From Corynebacterium marinum DSM 44953 (GTDB lineage: Bacteria > Actinomycetota > Actinomycetes > Mycobacteriales > Mycobacteriaceae), in contig NZ_CP007790.1 in assembly GCF_000835165.1 (NCBI RefSeq), positions 1,488,001 to 1,552,000 of the forward strand: DNA of 64,000 nucleotides, read 5' to 3'. Positions 19,143 through 28,198 of the stretch are shown piece after piece. The notes beneath the pieces are model-generated. The model was not told the DNA's origin and ran no database searches. It worked only from the letters and a program-made list of their open reading frames with translations. The position numbers were made by a program, and so were the translations under genes. Numbering within the stretch: position 1 is the stretch's first letter; each line of letters opens with the position of its first letter.

Positions 19143-19158
19143 TGTGACGGCGGTCACG
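19143..19158. promoter_or_regulatory. GlxR/CRP-type site in the ahpC leader
   Basis: TGTGACGGCGGTCACG matches TGTGA-N6-TCACA at 9 of 10 defined bases. It lies about 33-48 bases downstream of the predicted ahpC start site, where a bound cAMP-receptor-type protein would act as a roadblock. Confidence 0.5.
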
Positions 19159-19197
19159 GAATGATCCTACGATTGGACCGTTCCGAAGCCACGTACC

Positions 19198-19226
19198 ATT
19201 ATGCACGGTTATTCCGGTGCCGTCAA
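19198..19226 (-). promoter_or_regulatory. ahpC promoter with adjacent A+T-rich OxyR region
   Basis: Reading the minus strand, TTGACG (19226-19221), 17 bases, then CATAAT (19203-19198). The A+T-rich segment 19225-19262 upstream of this -35 also covers the oxyR start and is the natural place for OxyR binding. I cannot define the operator exactly. Confidence 0.65.
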
Positions 19227-19249
19227 TAAATAATCTTATGGAGTTATTG

Positions 19250-19255
19250 TAGAGT
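19250..19255 (+). promoter_or_regulatory. -10 element of oxyR (leaderless start)
   Basis: TAGAGT lies exactly 7 bases before the oxyR ATG at 19263, and no Shine-Dalgarno precedes the ATG. An AAGGAG occurs only downstream, inside the gene. Confidence 0.5.
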
Positions 19256-19262
19256 CATAGGC

Positions 19263-20210
19263 ATGAACAATAAGGAGTACCGTCCCACCCTCTCCCAGCT
19301 GCGGACCTTCGTCACCATCGCCGAGAACAAACACTTCGGCACCGCCGCCACCAAGCTGGGCATCTCCCAGCCCTCCCTCTCCCAGGCGCTCGTCGCCCTG
19401 GAGCAGGGCCTGGGCATCCAGCTCATCGAGCGGTCGACCCGCCGGGTCATCGTCACTCCGGCCGGCGAGGAACTCCTCCCCTACGCCAAGGCCACCCTCG
19501 ACGCGGCCGACGCGTTCCTGGCCCACTCCCGCGGCACGCACGGCACCCTCATCGGCCCGCTGACCATCGGCATCATCCCGACAATCGCCCCCTACCTCCT
19601 CCCCTCGCTGCTCACCTCCATCAACGAGCACTACCCGCAGCTCGAACCCCACATCGTCGAAGACCAGACCCGCCACCTCGTGCAGATGCTCCGCGACGGG
19701 CAGATCGACCTGGCCGTCATGGCCCTGCCCTCCGAAGCCACAGGCGTCGCCGAGGTGCCGCTCTACTCCGAGGACTTCGCCGTGGTCGTCCCCACGGGCC
19801 ACCCCCTCGCCGGCCGCACCGATCTGGGCCTGTCCGACCTCGACCAGCTGGACCTCCTGCTTCTCGACGACGGCCACTGCCTCCACGACCAGATCGTCGA
19901 CCTGTGCCGGAAGGCCGACCTCAACCCCACCGAGGCGACCAACTCCGTGACCCGCGCATCTTCGCTGACAACGATCATGCAGCTGGTGGCCGGCGGCCTG
20001 GGCGCCACCCTCGTCCCCGTCTCCGCGGTGGGCACCGAGTGCAACCGCCCCGGGCTGGCGATGGCCAACTTCCGCACGGACGTCACCGCAGAGCGCAGCA
20101 TCGGTCTCGTCTACCGCACCTCCAGCTCCCGCGCCGAGGAATTCAAGATCCTCGGCACACTGGTCACCGCCGCTTTCCACACCTCCGTCGCCGAGCCCGC
20201 GACGGTGTAG
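19263..20210 (+). CDS. oxyR: Peroxide-sensing LysR regulator OxyR
   Basis: A 315-residue LysR-type regulator. The N-terminal winged HTH (residues 8-66) contains HFGTAATKLGISQPSLSQALVALE. The C-terminal sensing domain has the redox pair Cys206 (DDGHC) and Cys215 (DLC), the same positions as in C. glutamicum OxyR and equivalent to Cys199/Cys208 of E. coli. It senses H2O2 and controls peroxide defence genes such as katA, dps and ahpC. It is transcribed divergently from ahpCD with 146 bases between starts. It appears to be translated from a leaderless mRNA, with TAGAGT 7 bases upstream. Confidence 0.96.
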   Translation: MNNKEYRPTLSQLRTFVTIAENKHFGTAATKLGISQPSLSQALVALEQGLGIQLIERSTRRVIVTPAGEELLPYAKATLDAADAFLAHSRGTHGTLIGPLTIGIIPTIAPYLLPSLLTSINEHYPQLEPHIVEDQTRHLVQMLRDGQIDLAVMALPSEATGVAEVPLYSEDFAVVVPTGHPLAGRTDLGLSDLDQLDLLLLDDGHCLHDQIVDLCRKADLNPTEATNSVTRASSLTTIMQLVAGGLGATLVPVSAVGTECNRPGLAMANFRTDVTAERSIGLVYRTSSSRAEEFKILGTLVTAAFHTSVAEPATV

Positions 20211-20219
20211 GCGACGTTT

Positions 20220-21191
20220 CTAACGCACCGGCTCCGGCAGGAGGCCGCCGGCGGCCTGGCGGTACAACATCGCCTGGGCCAGCAGGAGGACGGGACCCAG
20301 GACGATCAGCGCCAGTCCCAGGGTGAGGACCGCTGCGAAACCGACGACGACGCCGGCCACCAGGTTGAAGGCGAGCAGTCGACCGTAGTTGCGCAGACCT
20401 GCACGGAAGCCCGCGACGATGCCGCCGCTGAATGTCGCCTTACGGTCGATCACGAACCACACCATGAACGTTGTCAGCGGCGCGACGAGCACCGCGACCA
20501 CCAGCAGCACGGCGAGGCCGGCGAACACGGCGCCCAGCGCCGCCAGCGCCTCGTCGGTGGAAGCCAGCTGATTCTCCGCGACCGGGTTGCCGGCCAGGAA
20601 CAGCGGCATCGCGATGATGGCGAAAACCACGCTCGACACGACCTGCAGGACGACAGTCAACGCGAAAGCGGGCCCGAAGTTGACGTTGTCGGTGAAATCG
20701 CCGAACCCGATCTTCTTCCGGTCCACCTGCCGCAGGGCGCCGTGGTAGACGAACACCATCAGGGCGGATGTGAGCAGCGCCATCAGCACCTGCGCGACCT
20801 GGTAGCCGAAACCGCCCTGGACTCCGCCGCCGCTCAGGCCACCGAACGCCAGGTCCACCAACGCGGAGGTGCCCATGACCACGACACCCACCGCCACGGC
20901 GCCGAGGATCCACAGCACCCAGTTCCGGATCACCGTGCCGAAGGCCCAGCTCACGGCCTCCATCGGCTGGACCTTGCCGGTCCCCCGCGCCTGACCGTAG
21001 GCCGGCTGCTCGGCGTAGCCGTACCCGGCGTAGTAGTCCGGGTTGCCAGGGCTGCCGGGGTTGCCGGAGCCGCCGTAGCCCGGGGTGTCCTCCGGGTGCG
21101 GGGTCGAGGGGTAGGCGGGATAAGAGGGCTGAGAGGGGTCCTGCGGGCGCTCGGACGACCGGTCCTCGGAGGGGTCATGGGGGGTGGACAT
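20220..21191 (-). CDS. Multi-spanning membrane protein with Pro/Tyr/Gly-rich N-terminus
   Basis: A 323-residue integral membrane protein. The first about 75 residues are hydrophilic and rich in Pro, Ser, Tyr and Gly (repeats such as SYPAYPS, GYGGSGNPG, YYAGYGYAEQPAYG). Such cytoplasmic tails are common on actinobacterial membrane proteins. About six hydrophobic segments follow in a pattern like DUF975/glycerophosphoryl-phosphodiesterase-type membrane domains. Start ATG at 21191 with GGAAGG upstream; the frame open to 21389 would overlap the hrpA start on the other strand. It converges on oxyR and diverges from hrpA. No function is assigned. Confidence 0.8.
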   Translation of the reverse strand: MSTPHDPSEDRSSERPQDPSQPSYPAYPSTPHPEDTPGYGGSGNPGSPGNPDYYAGYGYAEQPAYGQARGTGKVQPMEAVSWAFGTVIRNWVLWILGAVAVGVVVMGTSALVDLAFGGLSGGGVQGGFGYQVAQVLMALLTSALMVFVYHGALRQVDRKKIGFGDFTDNVNFGPAFALTVVLQVVSSVVFAIIAMPLFLAGNPVAENQLASTDEALAALGAVFAGLAVLLVVAVLVAPLTTFMVWFVIDRKATFSGGIVAGFRAGLRNYGRLLAFNLVAGVVVGFAAVLTLGLALIVLGPVLLLAQAMLYRQAAGGLLPEPVR

Positions 21192-21276
21192 GTGTCTGCC
21201 TTCCTGGAAACTTACGGTCTGGTACGCGACCAACGATAGGCCACCGGCGATGAGCCGGTAGGATTCAGCGTCAGCC

Positions 21277-24200
21277 ATGAGTACCTCTTCTGATGCCCCG
21301 GTCACCCGCGACGCCCTCTTCGAGCGCCTCGCGCACGTCTCGCTCACCGACGAACGCTCCATCCGCCGCCGCCTGCACAAGGCCCGCACCCCGCAGGCGT
21401 TGGCGGCGATCGCCGCGGACGTGGAACGGGCCGCCGAGAAGGTGTCGTTGATCGACGCCGGCGTCCCCCCGATCGATTACCCGGAATCGCTGCCGGTCTC
21501 GGCCCGGCGCGAGGACATCGCGGAGGCGATCAGGGACAACCAGGTCGTCATCATCGCCGGCGAGACGGGTTCGGGCAAGACCACTCAGATCCCCAAAATC
21601 TGCCTGGACCTGGGCCGTGGCCGCCGCGGACTGATCGGCCACACCCAGCCGCGCCGTCTGGCCGCGCGCACCGTCGCCGAGCGCATCGCCGAGGAGATCG
21701 GGCAGGAGATCGGCGAGACCGTCGGCTACGCGATCCGTTTCGACGACCGCGTCTCCTCCACCTCCGCCGTCAAGCTCATGACCGACGGCATCCTCCTCGC
21801 GGAGATGCAGCGCGACAGCTTCCTCAACAAGTACGACACGCTCATCATCGACGAGGCCCACGAGCGCTCCCTCAACATCGACTTCCTGCTGGGTTACCTG
21901 CGCCGCCTGCTGCCCAAGCGCCCGGACCTGAAGGTGATCATCACCTCCGCGACGATCGACCCGGAGCGCTTCGCGGAGCATTTCGCCGCCGCCGACGGCA
22001 CACCAGCCCCCATCATCGAAGTCTCGGGGCGCACTTTTCCCGTGGAGATCCGCTACCGGCCGATGGAGTTCGAACGCGACGGCAAGGTCGTCGACCAGGA
22101 TCCCCTCGACGCGCTGTGCGAGGCCTGCGAGGAACTCATGCTCGAGGGACCCGGCGACATCCTGTGCTTCTTCCCCGGCGAGCGCGACATCCGCGACGCC
22201 ATGGAGGCCATCGAGGGCAGGAAGTGGAAGGGCGTGGAGGTCACGCCGCTGTTCGGCCGCCTGTCCAACCAGGAGCAGCACCGGGTGTTCCAGCCGCACT
22301 CCGGCCGGCGCATCGTCCTGTCCACCAACATCGCGGAAACCTCCCTGACGGTCCCCGGCATCCGCTACGTCGTGGACACCGGCACAGCCCGCATCTCGCG
22401 CTACTCCACGCGCAACAAGGTCCAGCGGCTGCCCATCGAGCCGGTCTCGCAGGCCAGCGCCAACCAGCGCTCCGGGCGCTGCGGCCGCGTGGCCGACGGC
22501 ATCGCCATCCGCCTCTACTCTGAGGAGGACTTCGCCTCCCGGCCCGAGTTCACCGACCCGGAGATCCTGCGCACCAACCTCGCCAGCGTCATCCTGCAGA
22601 TGACGATGATGCGCCTCGGCGACATCGCCGAGTTCCCTTTCGTCCAGAAACCCGAGAACCGCGCCATCCGCGACGGCCTGCTGCTCCTGCACGAACTCGG
22701 CGCGTTGACGGACGAGGAACGCAACGGCGAGCCGGTGCTCACCCAGACCGGCCGCGACATCGCGCGCCTGCCCGTCGACCCCCGTATGGCCCGCATGCTC
22801 GTGGAGGCCAACCGCCTCGGCGAACTCGACGCGGTCCTGGTCATCGTCTCCGCCATGACCATCCAGGACGTCCGTGAACGCCCCATGGAGCAGCAGGCCC
22901 AGGCCGACCAGAAGCACGCCCGTTTCAAGGACGCGAACAGCGATTTCCTCAGCTTCCTCAAGCTGTGGGACTACATCAACCAGTCCCGGGACGACCTCAC
23001 CGGCAACGCCTTCCGGCGCCGAATGAAGGACGAGTACCTCCACTACATGCGTATCCGCGAGTGGTACGACCTCGTCCGCCAGCTGCGCGAGGTCACCCGC
23101 CAGCTCGGCTGGTCCGCGCGCCACGACGTCGCCGGCGACCGCAGCCCCGACGCGATCCACCAGTCCCTGCTCGCCGGCCTGCTCTCCCACATCGGCTCCC
23201 GCGACGGAAACAGCCGGGAGTTCAAGGGCGCCCGCGGCACCCGATTCATGATCTTCCCCGGCTCCTCCCTGGCCAAGAAGCCGCCGGAGTTCCTCATGGC
23301 CGGCGAGCTCGTGGAGACCTCCCGGCTGTGGGCACGCGACGTCGCGAAGATCGAACCCGCCTGGGTGGAGAAGCTCGCCGGTCCGCTACTGCGGCACCAG
23401 CACTCCGAACCCAGCTGGTCCCGCAAGCGGGCCTCCGGCATCGCCCACGAAAAGTCCACCCTCTACGGCGTCACCATCGTCGCCGACCGGGTGGTCCCCT
23501 ACCACCGTGTCGATCCCGAGGCCGCCCGGGACATGTTCATCCGGCACGCCCTCATCGAGGGCGACTGGACCACCCACCACACCTTCTTCCATTCCAATGT
23601 GGAGAAGCTCGAGGCCGCCGCCGAGATCGAGGAGAAGGCCCGCCGCCGCGGCATCATCGTCGACGAGGACACCCTCTTCGACTTCTACGACTCCCGCCTC
23701 CCCGCCACCATCACGACCGGCCGGCACTTCGACACCTGGTGGAAGAAGGAGCGGCAGGCCAACCCGGAGCTCCTCGACTTCGACCCCGATTCCCTCCTGG
23801 GCGCCGACGCCGGAGAGATCACCGAGGAAGCCTTCCCCGACAAGTGGCGCAAAGGCAGCATCGACTACGACCTGGAGTACCGCTTCGAGCCCGGCCACCC
23901 GCAGGACGGCGTGACCATCCTCGTCCCCATTCCCCTGCTGGCGGGAATGGACCGCGAAGGATTCGACTGGCTGGTGCCGGGGCTCCGCGAGGAACTGCTC
24001 ACCGAGCTGATCCGCACCCTGCCCAAGGAATTGCGCAAAACCGTCGTGCCCGCCCCGGATTACGCTGCGCGGGCCCTGCCCCGGCTCATCCCCTACGAGG
24101 GGCCGTTGGTCGAGCAGTTCGCCGGAGTGCTGCGTTCTCTCGGCGGGCGGCAGATCACGGCCGAGGATTTCCGGTCCGCCGCCCTGCCCGCACACCTGAA

Positions 24201-25185
24201 GATGACCTTCGGGGCAGTCGACCGGCGCGGCAAGGTCGTCGACGCTGACAAGGACCTCGGCGCGCTCATCCAGCGCAACGCCGGCTCGATCAGGTCATCC
24301 GTGAGCAAGGCCTCGCGCACCAGCGAGGCCAAGGCCGTACCCAAGTGGACTCCCGAGAATCTGGGCACCGTCGCCGAGGAGGTGCAGACGGTGGTCGACG
24401 GCCACGAGGTCACCGCCTACCCCGCGCTCGTAGCCGCCCCCGGCGGCGTGGAGATCCGCGTGTACCCGACCAAGGCCGCCGCGGAGGCCTCCATGATGAC
24501 CGCGACGCTGACCCTGCTGCTGCGCGAGATCTCCGTCAACGCCAACCAGATGACCAAGGGGCTGCCCCTGCAGCAGCGCGTGGCGGTGGACAACTACCCC
24601 CACGGCGGTGCGGCCGGTTTGGTCGAGGACGCGCGTGTCGCCGCTATCCGCGACCTCATGATCCAGCACGGCGGACCGGTGCGCTCCCCGGAGCAGTTCG
24701 AGGAGCTGAAGAAGACGGTGGCTCCCGAGGTGGCGGGCGCCGTCCGGCGCACCGTGGTCACTATCGCGCCGGCGCTCATCGAGTACCAGTCCGTCGCCGA
24801 AGAATTGTCCCGCTGGAGCGGCGCCGCCATCGACGACATGAAGGCTCAGCTGGAATTTCTCCTGCCGAGGAACGCCATCACTCTGCACGGCGCCGCCCAG
24901 CTGCGTCACCTCCCCCGCTACCTGCAGGCCGTGCGCATCCGTCTCGACGAGATGGCGCAGGACCCAGGCAAGGACGCCGACCGGCAGGACGAGGTCGAGG
25001 AGGCGCAGTCTTACCTCGCGCTGCGGCTGGCCCGGCTGCCCAAGGGCAGGGAGAAGACGCGCGAGGCCAAGGACATCCGGTGGATGATCGAGGAGCTGCG
25101 GGTCAGTCTGTTCGCCCAGCGTCTGGGAACTGCGCGGCCCATCTCGTTACGCCGGATCCAGAAGGCCGTGGACAAACTGCGCTGA
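21277..25185 (+). CDS. hrpA: ATP-dependent RNA helicase HrpA
   Basis: A 1302-residue DEAH-box helicase of full HrpA length. GETGSGKT is at residues 95-102, DEAH at 192-195, SAT in motif III, and QRSGRCGRVADG in motif VI. The helicase-associated HA2 and OB-fold regions follow, then the large C-terminal DUF3418 domain special to HrpA. E. coli HrpA rescues stalled ribosomes by pulling on mRNA; the same role is likely here. Start ATG 21277: a TAGGAT -10 candidate lies at 21259-21264, giving a leader of only about 5 bases, and there is no Shine-Dalgarno. It is monocistronic and convergent with nrdR. Confidence 0.96.
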   Translation: MSTSSDAPVTRDALFERLAHVSLTDERSIRRRLHKARTPQALAAIAADVERAAEKVSLIDAGVPPIDYPESLPVSARREDIAEAIRDNQVVIIAGETGSGKTTQIPKICLDLGRGRRGLIGHTQPRRLAARTVAERIAEEIGQEIGETVGYAIRFDDRVSSTSAVKLMTDGILLAEMQRDSFLNKYDTLIIDEAHERSLNIDFLLGYLRRLLPKRPDLKVIITSATIDPERFAEHFAAADGTPAPIIEVSGRTFPVEIRYRPMEFERDGKVVDQDPLDALCEACEELMLEGPGDILCFFPGERDIRDAMEAIEGRKWKGVEVTPLFGRLSNQEQHRVFQPHSGRRIVLSTNIAETSLTVPGIRYVVDTGTARISRYSTRNKVQRLPIEPVSQASANQRSGRCGRVADGIAIRLYSEEDFASRPEFTDPEILRTNLASVILQMTMMRLGDIAEFPFVQKPENRAIRDGLLLLHELGALTDEERNGEPVLTQTGRDIARLPVDPRMARMLVEANRLGELDAVLVIVSAMTIQDVRERPMEQQAQADQKHARFKDANSDFLSFLKLWDYINQSRDDLTGNAFRRRMKDEYLHYMRIREWYDLVRQLREVTRQLGWSARHDVAGDRSPDAIHQSLLAGLLSHIGSRDGNSREFKGARGTRFMIFPGSSLAKKPPEFLMAGELVETSRLWARDVAKIEPAWVEKLAGPLLRHQHSEPSWSRKRASGIAHEKSTLYGVTIVADRVVPYHRVDPEAARDMFIRHALIEGDWTTHHTFFHSNVEKLEAAAEIEEKARRRGIIVDEDTLFDFYDSRLPATITTGRHFDTWWKKERQANPELLDFDPDSLLGADAGEITEEAFPDKWRKGSIDYDLEYRFEPGHPQDGVTILVPIPLLAGMDREGFDWLVPGLREELLTELIRTLPKELRKTVVPAPDYAARALPRLIPYEGPLVEQFAGVLRSLGGRQITAEDFRSAALPAHLKMTFGAVDRRGKVVDADKDLGALIQRNAGSIRSSVSKASRTSEAKAVPKWTPENLGTVAEEVQTVVDGHEVTAYPALVAAPGGVEIRVYPTKAAAEASMMTATLTLLLREISVNANQMTKGLPLQQRVAVDNYPHGGAAGLVEDARVAAIRDLMIQHGGPVRSPEQFEELKKTVAPEVAGAVRRTVVTIAPALIEYQSVAEELSRWSGAAIDDMKAQLEFLLPRNAITLHGAAQLRHLPRYLQAVRIRLDEMAQDPGKDADRQDEVEEAQSYLALRLARLPKGREKTREAKDIRWMIEELRVSLFAQRLGTARPISLRRIQKAVDKLR

Positions 25186-25192
25186 TCCGGAC

Positions 25193-25684
25193 TCAGCCTC
25201 CGAGCGGCTCGAAGGAGTCCGCCGCCGCCTCTTCCTCCCGCGCGCGGCGGCGCATGAGACGGATCTCCGACTCGAAGTCCTCGGCGGATTCGAAGGACTT
25301 GTACACGGAGGCGAAACGCAGGTAGGCGACCTCGTCGAGGGCGCGCAGAGGTTCGAGAATGGCCAGCCCTATGTCGTTGGCGTTCACCTGCGAGCTGCCC
25401 TGGGCGCGCACCCGCTCCTCCACCTCCTGTGCCAGCCGTTTGAGGGCGTCATCCGAGACGTCGCGGCCCTGGCACGCCCGGCGGACACCCAGGACGACCT
25501 TGTCCCGGCTGAACGGTTCCGTCACTCCGTTGCGTTTGATCACCAGCAGGACCGCCTTCTCGATCGTGGTGAATCGTCCCTGGCAGCTGGTGCACTCGCG
25601 TCGGCGGCGGATGGCGGCTCCGGCGTCGATGATGCGGGAGTCGATGACACGGGAGTGGTCGTGATGACAGAACGGGCAGTACAC
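25193..25684 (-). CDS. nrdR: Transcriptional repressor NrdR
   Basis: A 163-residue nucleotide-sensing repressor of ribonucleotide reductase genes. The N-terminal zinc ribbon uses Cys3, Cys6, Cys31 and Cys34 (CPFC and CTSC). An ATP-cone of about 90 residues binds ATP/dATP ([16 protein letters not shown] onward). The length is typical, with a slightly longer acidic C-terminus. It starts with GTG at 25684. No NrdR box is visible here, as its targets lie elsewhere. It neighbours the DivS-like gene and lexA, the conserved DNA-metabolism group of corynebacteria. Confidence 0.96.
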   Translation of the reverse strand: MYCPFCHHDHSRVIDSRIIDAGAAIRRRRECTSCQGRFTTIEKAVLLVIKRNGVTEPFSRDKVVLGVRRACQGRDVSDDALKRLAQEVEERVRAQGSSQVNANDIGLAILEPLRALDEVAYLRFASVYKSFESAEDFESEIRLMRRRAREEEAAADSFEPLGG

Positions 25685-25763
25685 GGCGTGTCTTCAGAGC
25701 CTTTCAGGAGAAAACCGGGGGAACGGACTGTGGCACCGATCCTACTCCCCGGGAGGCGCGGTT

Positions 25764-26132
25764 CTAACGCGCCTGCTGCACCGTCCAGGAACCGCTGTCC
25801 GCGGGATAGCCTGGCGATCCCGGCGCCGGCTCATCCCCGGCGCCGAGCAGCGAGGCACTCACCACCGCCAGGCCCAGCAGCGCACCGAGCAGGTAGGTGA
25901 GTCCGGTTTCCTGCCAGTGGCGCCCCTGGGCCCGCGCGACATGCTCCCACTGACCCTCATTTTCCTCCCGACCCTGCGTTCTATCGACGCGCCGCAGGGT
26001 TCGAATGCCGCGGACGGAAGCGGCGGGCTCGTGAAATCCGGAAGGCTCCCACACGGCGGCCGCGCGGACCGGACCCTGAAGGGAAGTTGAGGGGCTTTCA
26101 CCTGGGCGGGAGCGGTGGAGGAACGCGGTCAC
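25764..26132 (-). CDS. DivS-like SOS-associated small membrane protein
   Basis: A 122-residue protein with a hydrophilic N-terminal half and one membrane span (LTYLLGALLGLAVVSASLL, about residues 75-95), followed by a short Pro/Gly-rich outside tail. By position between nrdR and lexA, and divergent from lexA, it corresponds to C. glutamicum divS, an SOS-induced suppressor of cell division. Sequence similarity to DivS cannot be judged here, so this is positional inference. The GTG at 26132 is chosen because AAAGGA precedes it at proper distance. The frame is open to 26198, within the SOS-box region. It lacks a LysM domain. Confidence 0.6.
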   Translation of the reverse strand: MTAFLHRSRPGESPSTSLQGPVRAAAVWEPSGFHEPAASVRGIRTLRRVDRTQGREENEGQWEHVARAQGRHWQETGLTYLLGALLGLAVVSASLLGAGDEPAPGSPGYPADSGSWTVQQAR

Positions 26133-26438
26133 GGCGGGGTCCTTTCGTTGCTGAATGAGAGGATATCGGGGCCAGGCGACACTTTCGAACAGAGGCACCG
26201 TTCAAGTGTTCGAACTAGCCGATGTGTTCGATTAAAGCACCCGTTCGAAATTTTGTCCACAGATCAGCCGCAGCAGTCGAACATCCGTACCAGATCGTGG
26301 TAGACATGTAACAGGTGAACGGCACCATGCCGGTCCGCCATTCGAACAACGGCGACCGCACGGCTCCACGAAACCGGCGAACCGAACCGATGAAGCAGAA
26401 CCGCCCCCTCCCCCAGCGCACCAGGAACGAGTAGGACC
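26133..26438. promoter_or_regulatory. lexA / DivS-like intergenic region with LexA-like boxes
   Basis: 306 bases without a gene, rich in TTCGAA words. Relative to the corynebacterial SOS box TCGAACA-N2-TGTTCGA, CCGTTCAAGTGTTCGA (26198-26213) and TCGAACATCCGTACCA (26277-26292) each differ at three defined positions. A third, weaker one is at 26216-26231. The second box lies over the -35 region of a probable lexA promoter with TAGACA at 26301-26306. The first is placed to control the divergent gene. This fits autoregulation of lexA and SOS control of both genes. Confidence 0.65.
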
Positions 26439-27152
26439 ATGACCCGCAAGAGCACATCCGCCAACCTGACCCCTTCCGGCAAGCCGGATCCCGCCACCCT
26501 CTCCGACCGCCAGCGGCGGATCCTCGAGGTCATCCGGGATGCCGTGGTGCTGCGGGGGTATCCGCCGAGCATCCGGGAGATCGGTGACGCGGCCGGCCTC
26601 CAGTCCACCTCCTCGGTGGCCTACCAGCTCAACCAGCTGGAGAAGAAGGGCTTCCTCCGCCGGGACCCGAACAAGCCGCGCGCCGTCGACGTGCGGAATC
26701 TCGGTTCGACGGACACCGCCAAGAAGCCTGGTCGCCGCGTGGCCGTGAAGAGCGCGTCCGCCCCGGAGGATGCAGGAGCCGCGAACTTCATCCCGGTCCT
26801 GGGCCGCATCGCCGCGGGTTCGCCGATCCTCGCCGAGCAGGAGGTGGAGGACTACTACCCGCTGCCCGCGGACCTGGTTGGCGACGGGGAGCTGTTCATG
26901 CTGCAGGTCGTCGGCGAGTCGATGAAGGATGCCGGCATCCTCGACGGCGACTGGGTCGTCGTCCGCTCCCAGCCGGTCGCGGAGAAGGGCGAGTTCGTCG
27001 CCGCGCTCATCGACGGGGAGGCCACCGCGAAGGAGTTCCACAAGGATTCCACCGGTGTCTGGCTGCTGCCCCACAATGAGGATTTCGCACCGATCCCCGG
27101 CGACAAGGCCGAGATCATGGGCAAGATCGTCTCCGTGTTCCGGAAGCTCTAG
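26439..27152 (+). CDS. lexA: LexA repressor
   Basis: A 237-residue SOS repressor that cleaves itself when RecA filaments form. The N-terminal winged HTH (about residues 20-85) contains [23 protein letters not shown]. The cleavage bond is Ala126-Gly127 in RIAAGSP. The catalytic dyad is Ser161 (GESMKDAG) and Lys198 (GEATAKEF). A Ser/Thr/Lys-rich linker joins the domains. AGTAGG lies before the ATG at 26439. LexA-like boxes upstream imply autoregulation, and one also precedes recA in this window at 52204-52219. Confidence 0.97.
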   Translation: MTRKSTSANLTPSGKPDPATLSDRQRRILEVIRDAVVLRGYPPSIREIGDAAGLQSTSSVAYQLNQLEKKGFLRRDPNKPRAVDVRNLGSTDTAKKPGRRVAVKSASAPEDAGAANFIPVLGRIAAGSPILAEQEVEDYYPLPADLVGDGELFMLQVVGESMKDAGILDGDWVVVRSQPVAEKGEFVAALIDGEATAKEFHKDSTGVWLLPHNEDFAPIPGDKAEIMGKIVSVFRKL

Positions 27153-27353
27153 CGCGGGCTTTCCCCGCCGAGGCAGACAATCGGCGGGCGGGAAATCAAC
27201 ATCATCCCACGGGAACGGACCTGCCCACGGCCCACCTCGCCGGGTCCCGTCCCGCCGGCGACGTAGTTTTATCCCCCGTTTGCGCAGGATAACCGCCAAC
27301 CTCTCCCCCGCCGCCCATTAATTTGGAACAATGGCGGAAACAGACATTCATTT

Positions 27354-27362
27354 TGTCCGATT
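27354..27362 (+). promoter_or_regulatory. TGTCCGATT word before sugR, shared with ptsI/fruK region
   Basis: The 9-mer TGTCCGATT occurs 29 bases before the sugR start and, inverted, at 29993-30001 between the ptsI and fruK genes. It is a candidate SugR operator, consistent with autoregulation; this is inference from a shared word only. Confidence 0.4.
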
Positions 27363-27391
27363 CCGTCCTGTGAGGCACCAGAGGAGAACTC

Positions 27392-28174
27392 ATGTACGCA
27401 GAGGAGCGTCGCCGGCAGATCGCCTCCCTCACCGCGGTCGAGGGGCGGGTCAACGTCACCGAGCTTGCCAACCGTTTCAAGGTCACCGCAGAGACCATCC
27501 GCCGGGATCTCGCCGTGCTGGACAGGGAGGGAGTCGTCCACCGGGTCCACGGCGGCGCCGTTGCGAGCCAGACCTTCCAGACCACCGAGTTCTCGCTCGA
27601 CGCCCGTTTCCGGTCGGCCCCCACCGCCAAGTCGGCCATCGCGCGCGCGGCGCTGCGCTACCTTCCGGAACCCCGCGGCGGCCTCTTCCTCGATTCAGGT
27701 TCCACCATCGGCACGCTGGCGGAGCTCATCGCGGAGCAACCCAACGCCTCCCAGTGGTCCATCGTGACCAACAGCCTGCCGATCGCCCTCAACCTGACCA
27801 ACAAGGGGCTGAGGGAGGTGCAGCTTCTCGGCGGGTCGGTCCGCGCGATCACGCAGGCGGTCGTGGGCGACACCGCGCTGCGGACCCTGGCGCTCATGCG
27901 GGCGGACGTCGCTTTCATCGGCACCAACGCGCTCACCCTCGATCACGGCCTGTCCACGGCCGACGCCCAGGAAGCGGCCATCAAGTCGACGATGGTGACC
28001 AACGCCCACAACGTGGTCGTCCTCTGCGACTCCTCCAAGCTGGGCACCGACTACCTGGTGAGCTTCGCCAGCCTCAGCGACATCGACGTGATCATCACCG
28101 ACTCCGCGGCGCCCGAGTCCTTCCTGGCGGCGCTGCGGGAGCGCGAGATCGAGGTCGTCATCGCCGACGAGTGA
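27392..28174 (+). CDS. sugR: DeoR-type regulator SugR of PTS genes
   Basis: A 260-residue DeoR-family repressor. The N-terminal HTH (VNVTELANRFKVTAETIRRDLAVLDREG, about residues 20-50) carries the DeoR signature, followed by the HGGA turn. The C-terminal sugar-phosphate effector domain (DeoRC, residues 75-255) contains FLDSGSTIGTLAE and the IGTNALT block. In C. glutamicum the protein at this position, SugR, represses ptsG, ptsF, ptsS and ptsH/ptsI and is relieved by sugar phosphates. Shine-Dalgarno AGAGGAG. It converges on ptsI. No separate FruR-type gene is present in the fructose cluster. Confidence 0.9.
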   Translation: MYAEERRRQIASLTAVEGRVNVTELANRFKVTAETIRRDLAVLDREGVVHRVHGGAVASQTFQTTEFSLDARFRSAPTAKSAIARAALRYLPEPRGGLFLDSGSTIGTLAELIAEQPNASQWSIVTNSLPIALNLTNKGLREVQLLGGSVRAITQAVVGDTALRTLALMRADVAFIGTNALTLDHGLSTADAQEAAIKSTMVTNAHNVVVLCDSSKLGTDYLVSFASLSDIDVIITDSAAPESFLAALREREIEVVIADE

Positions 28175-28198
28175 CCCCGCGCACGCACGTCCAGCGCT

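Noticed and set aside
27164-27188. Terminator after lexA
   Set aside because: An 8-bp CCCGCCGA/TCGGCGGG hairpin with a 9-base loop but no T-tract; too weak to call with confidence.
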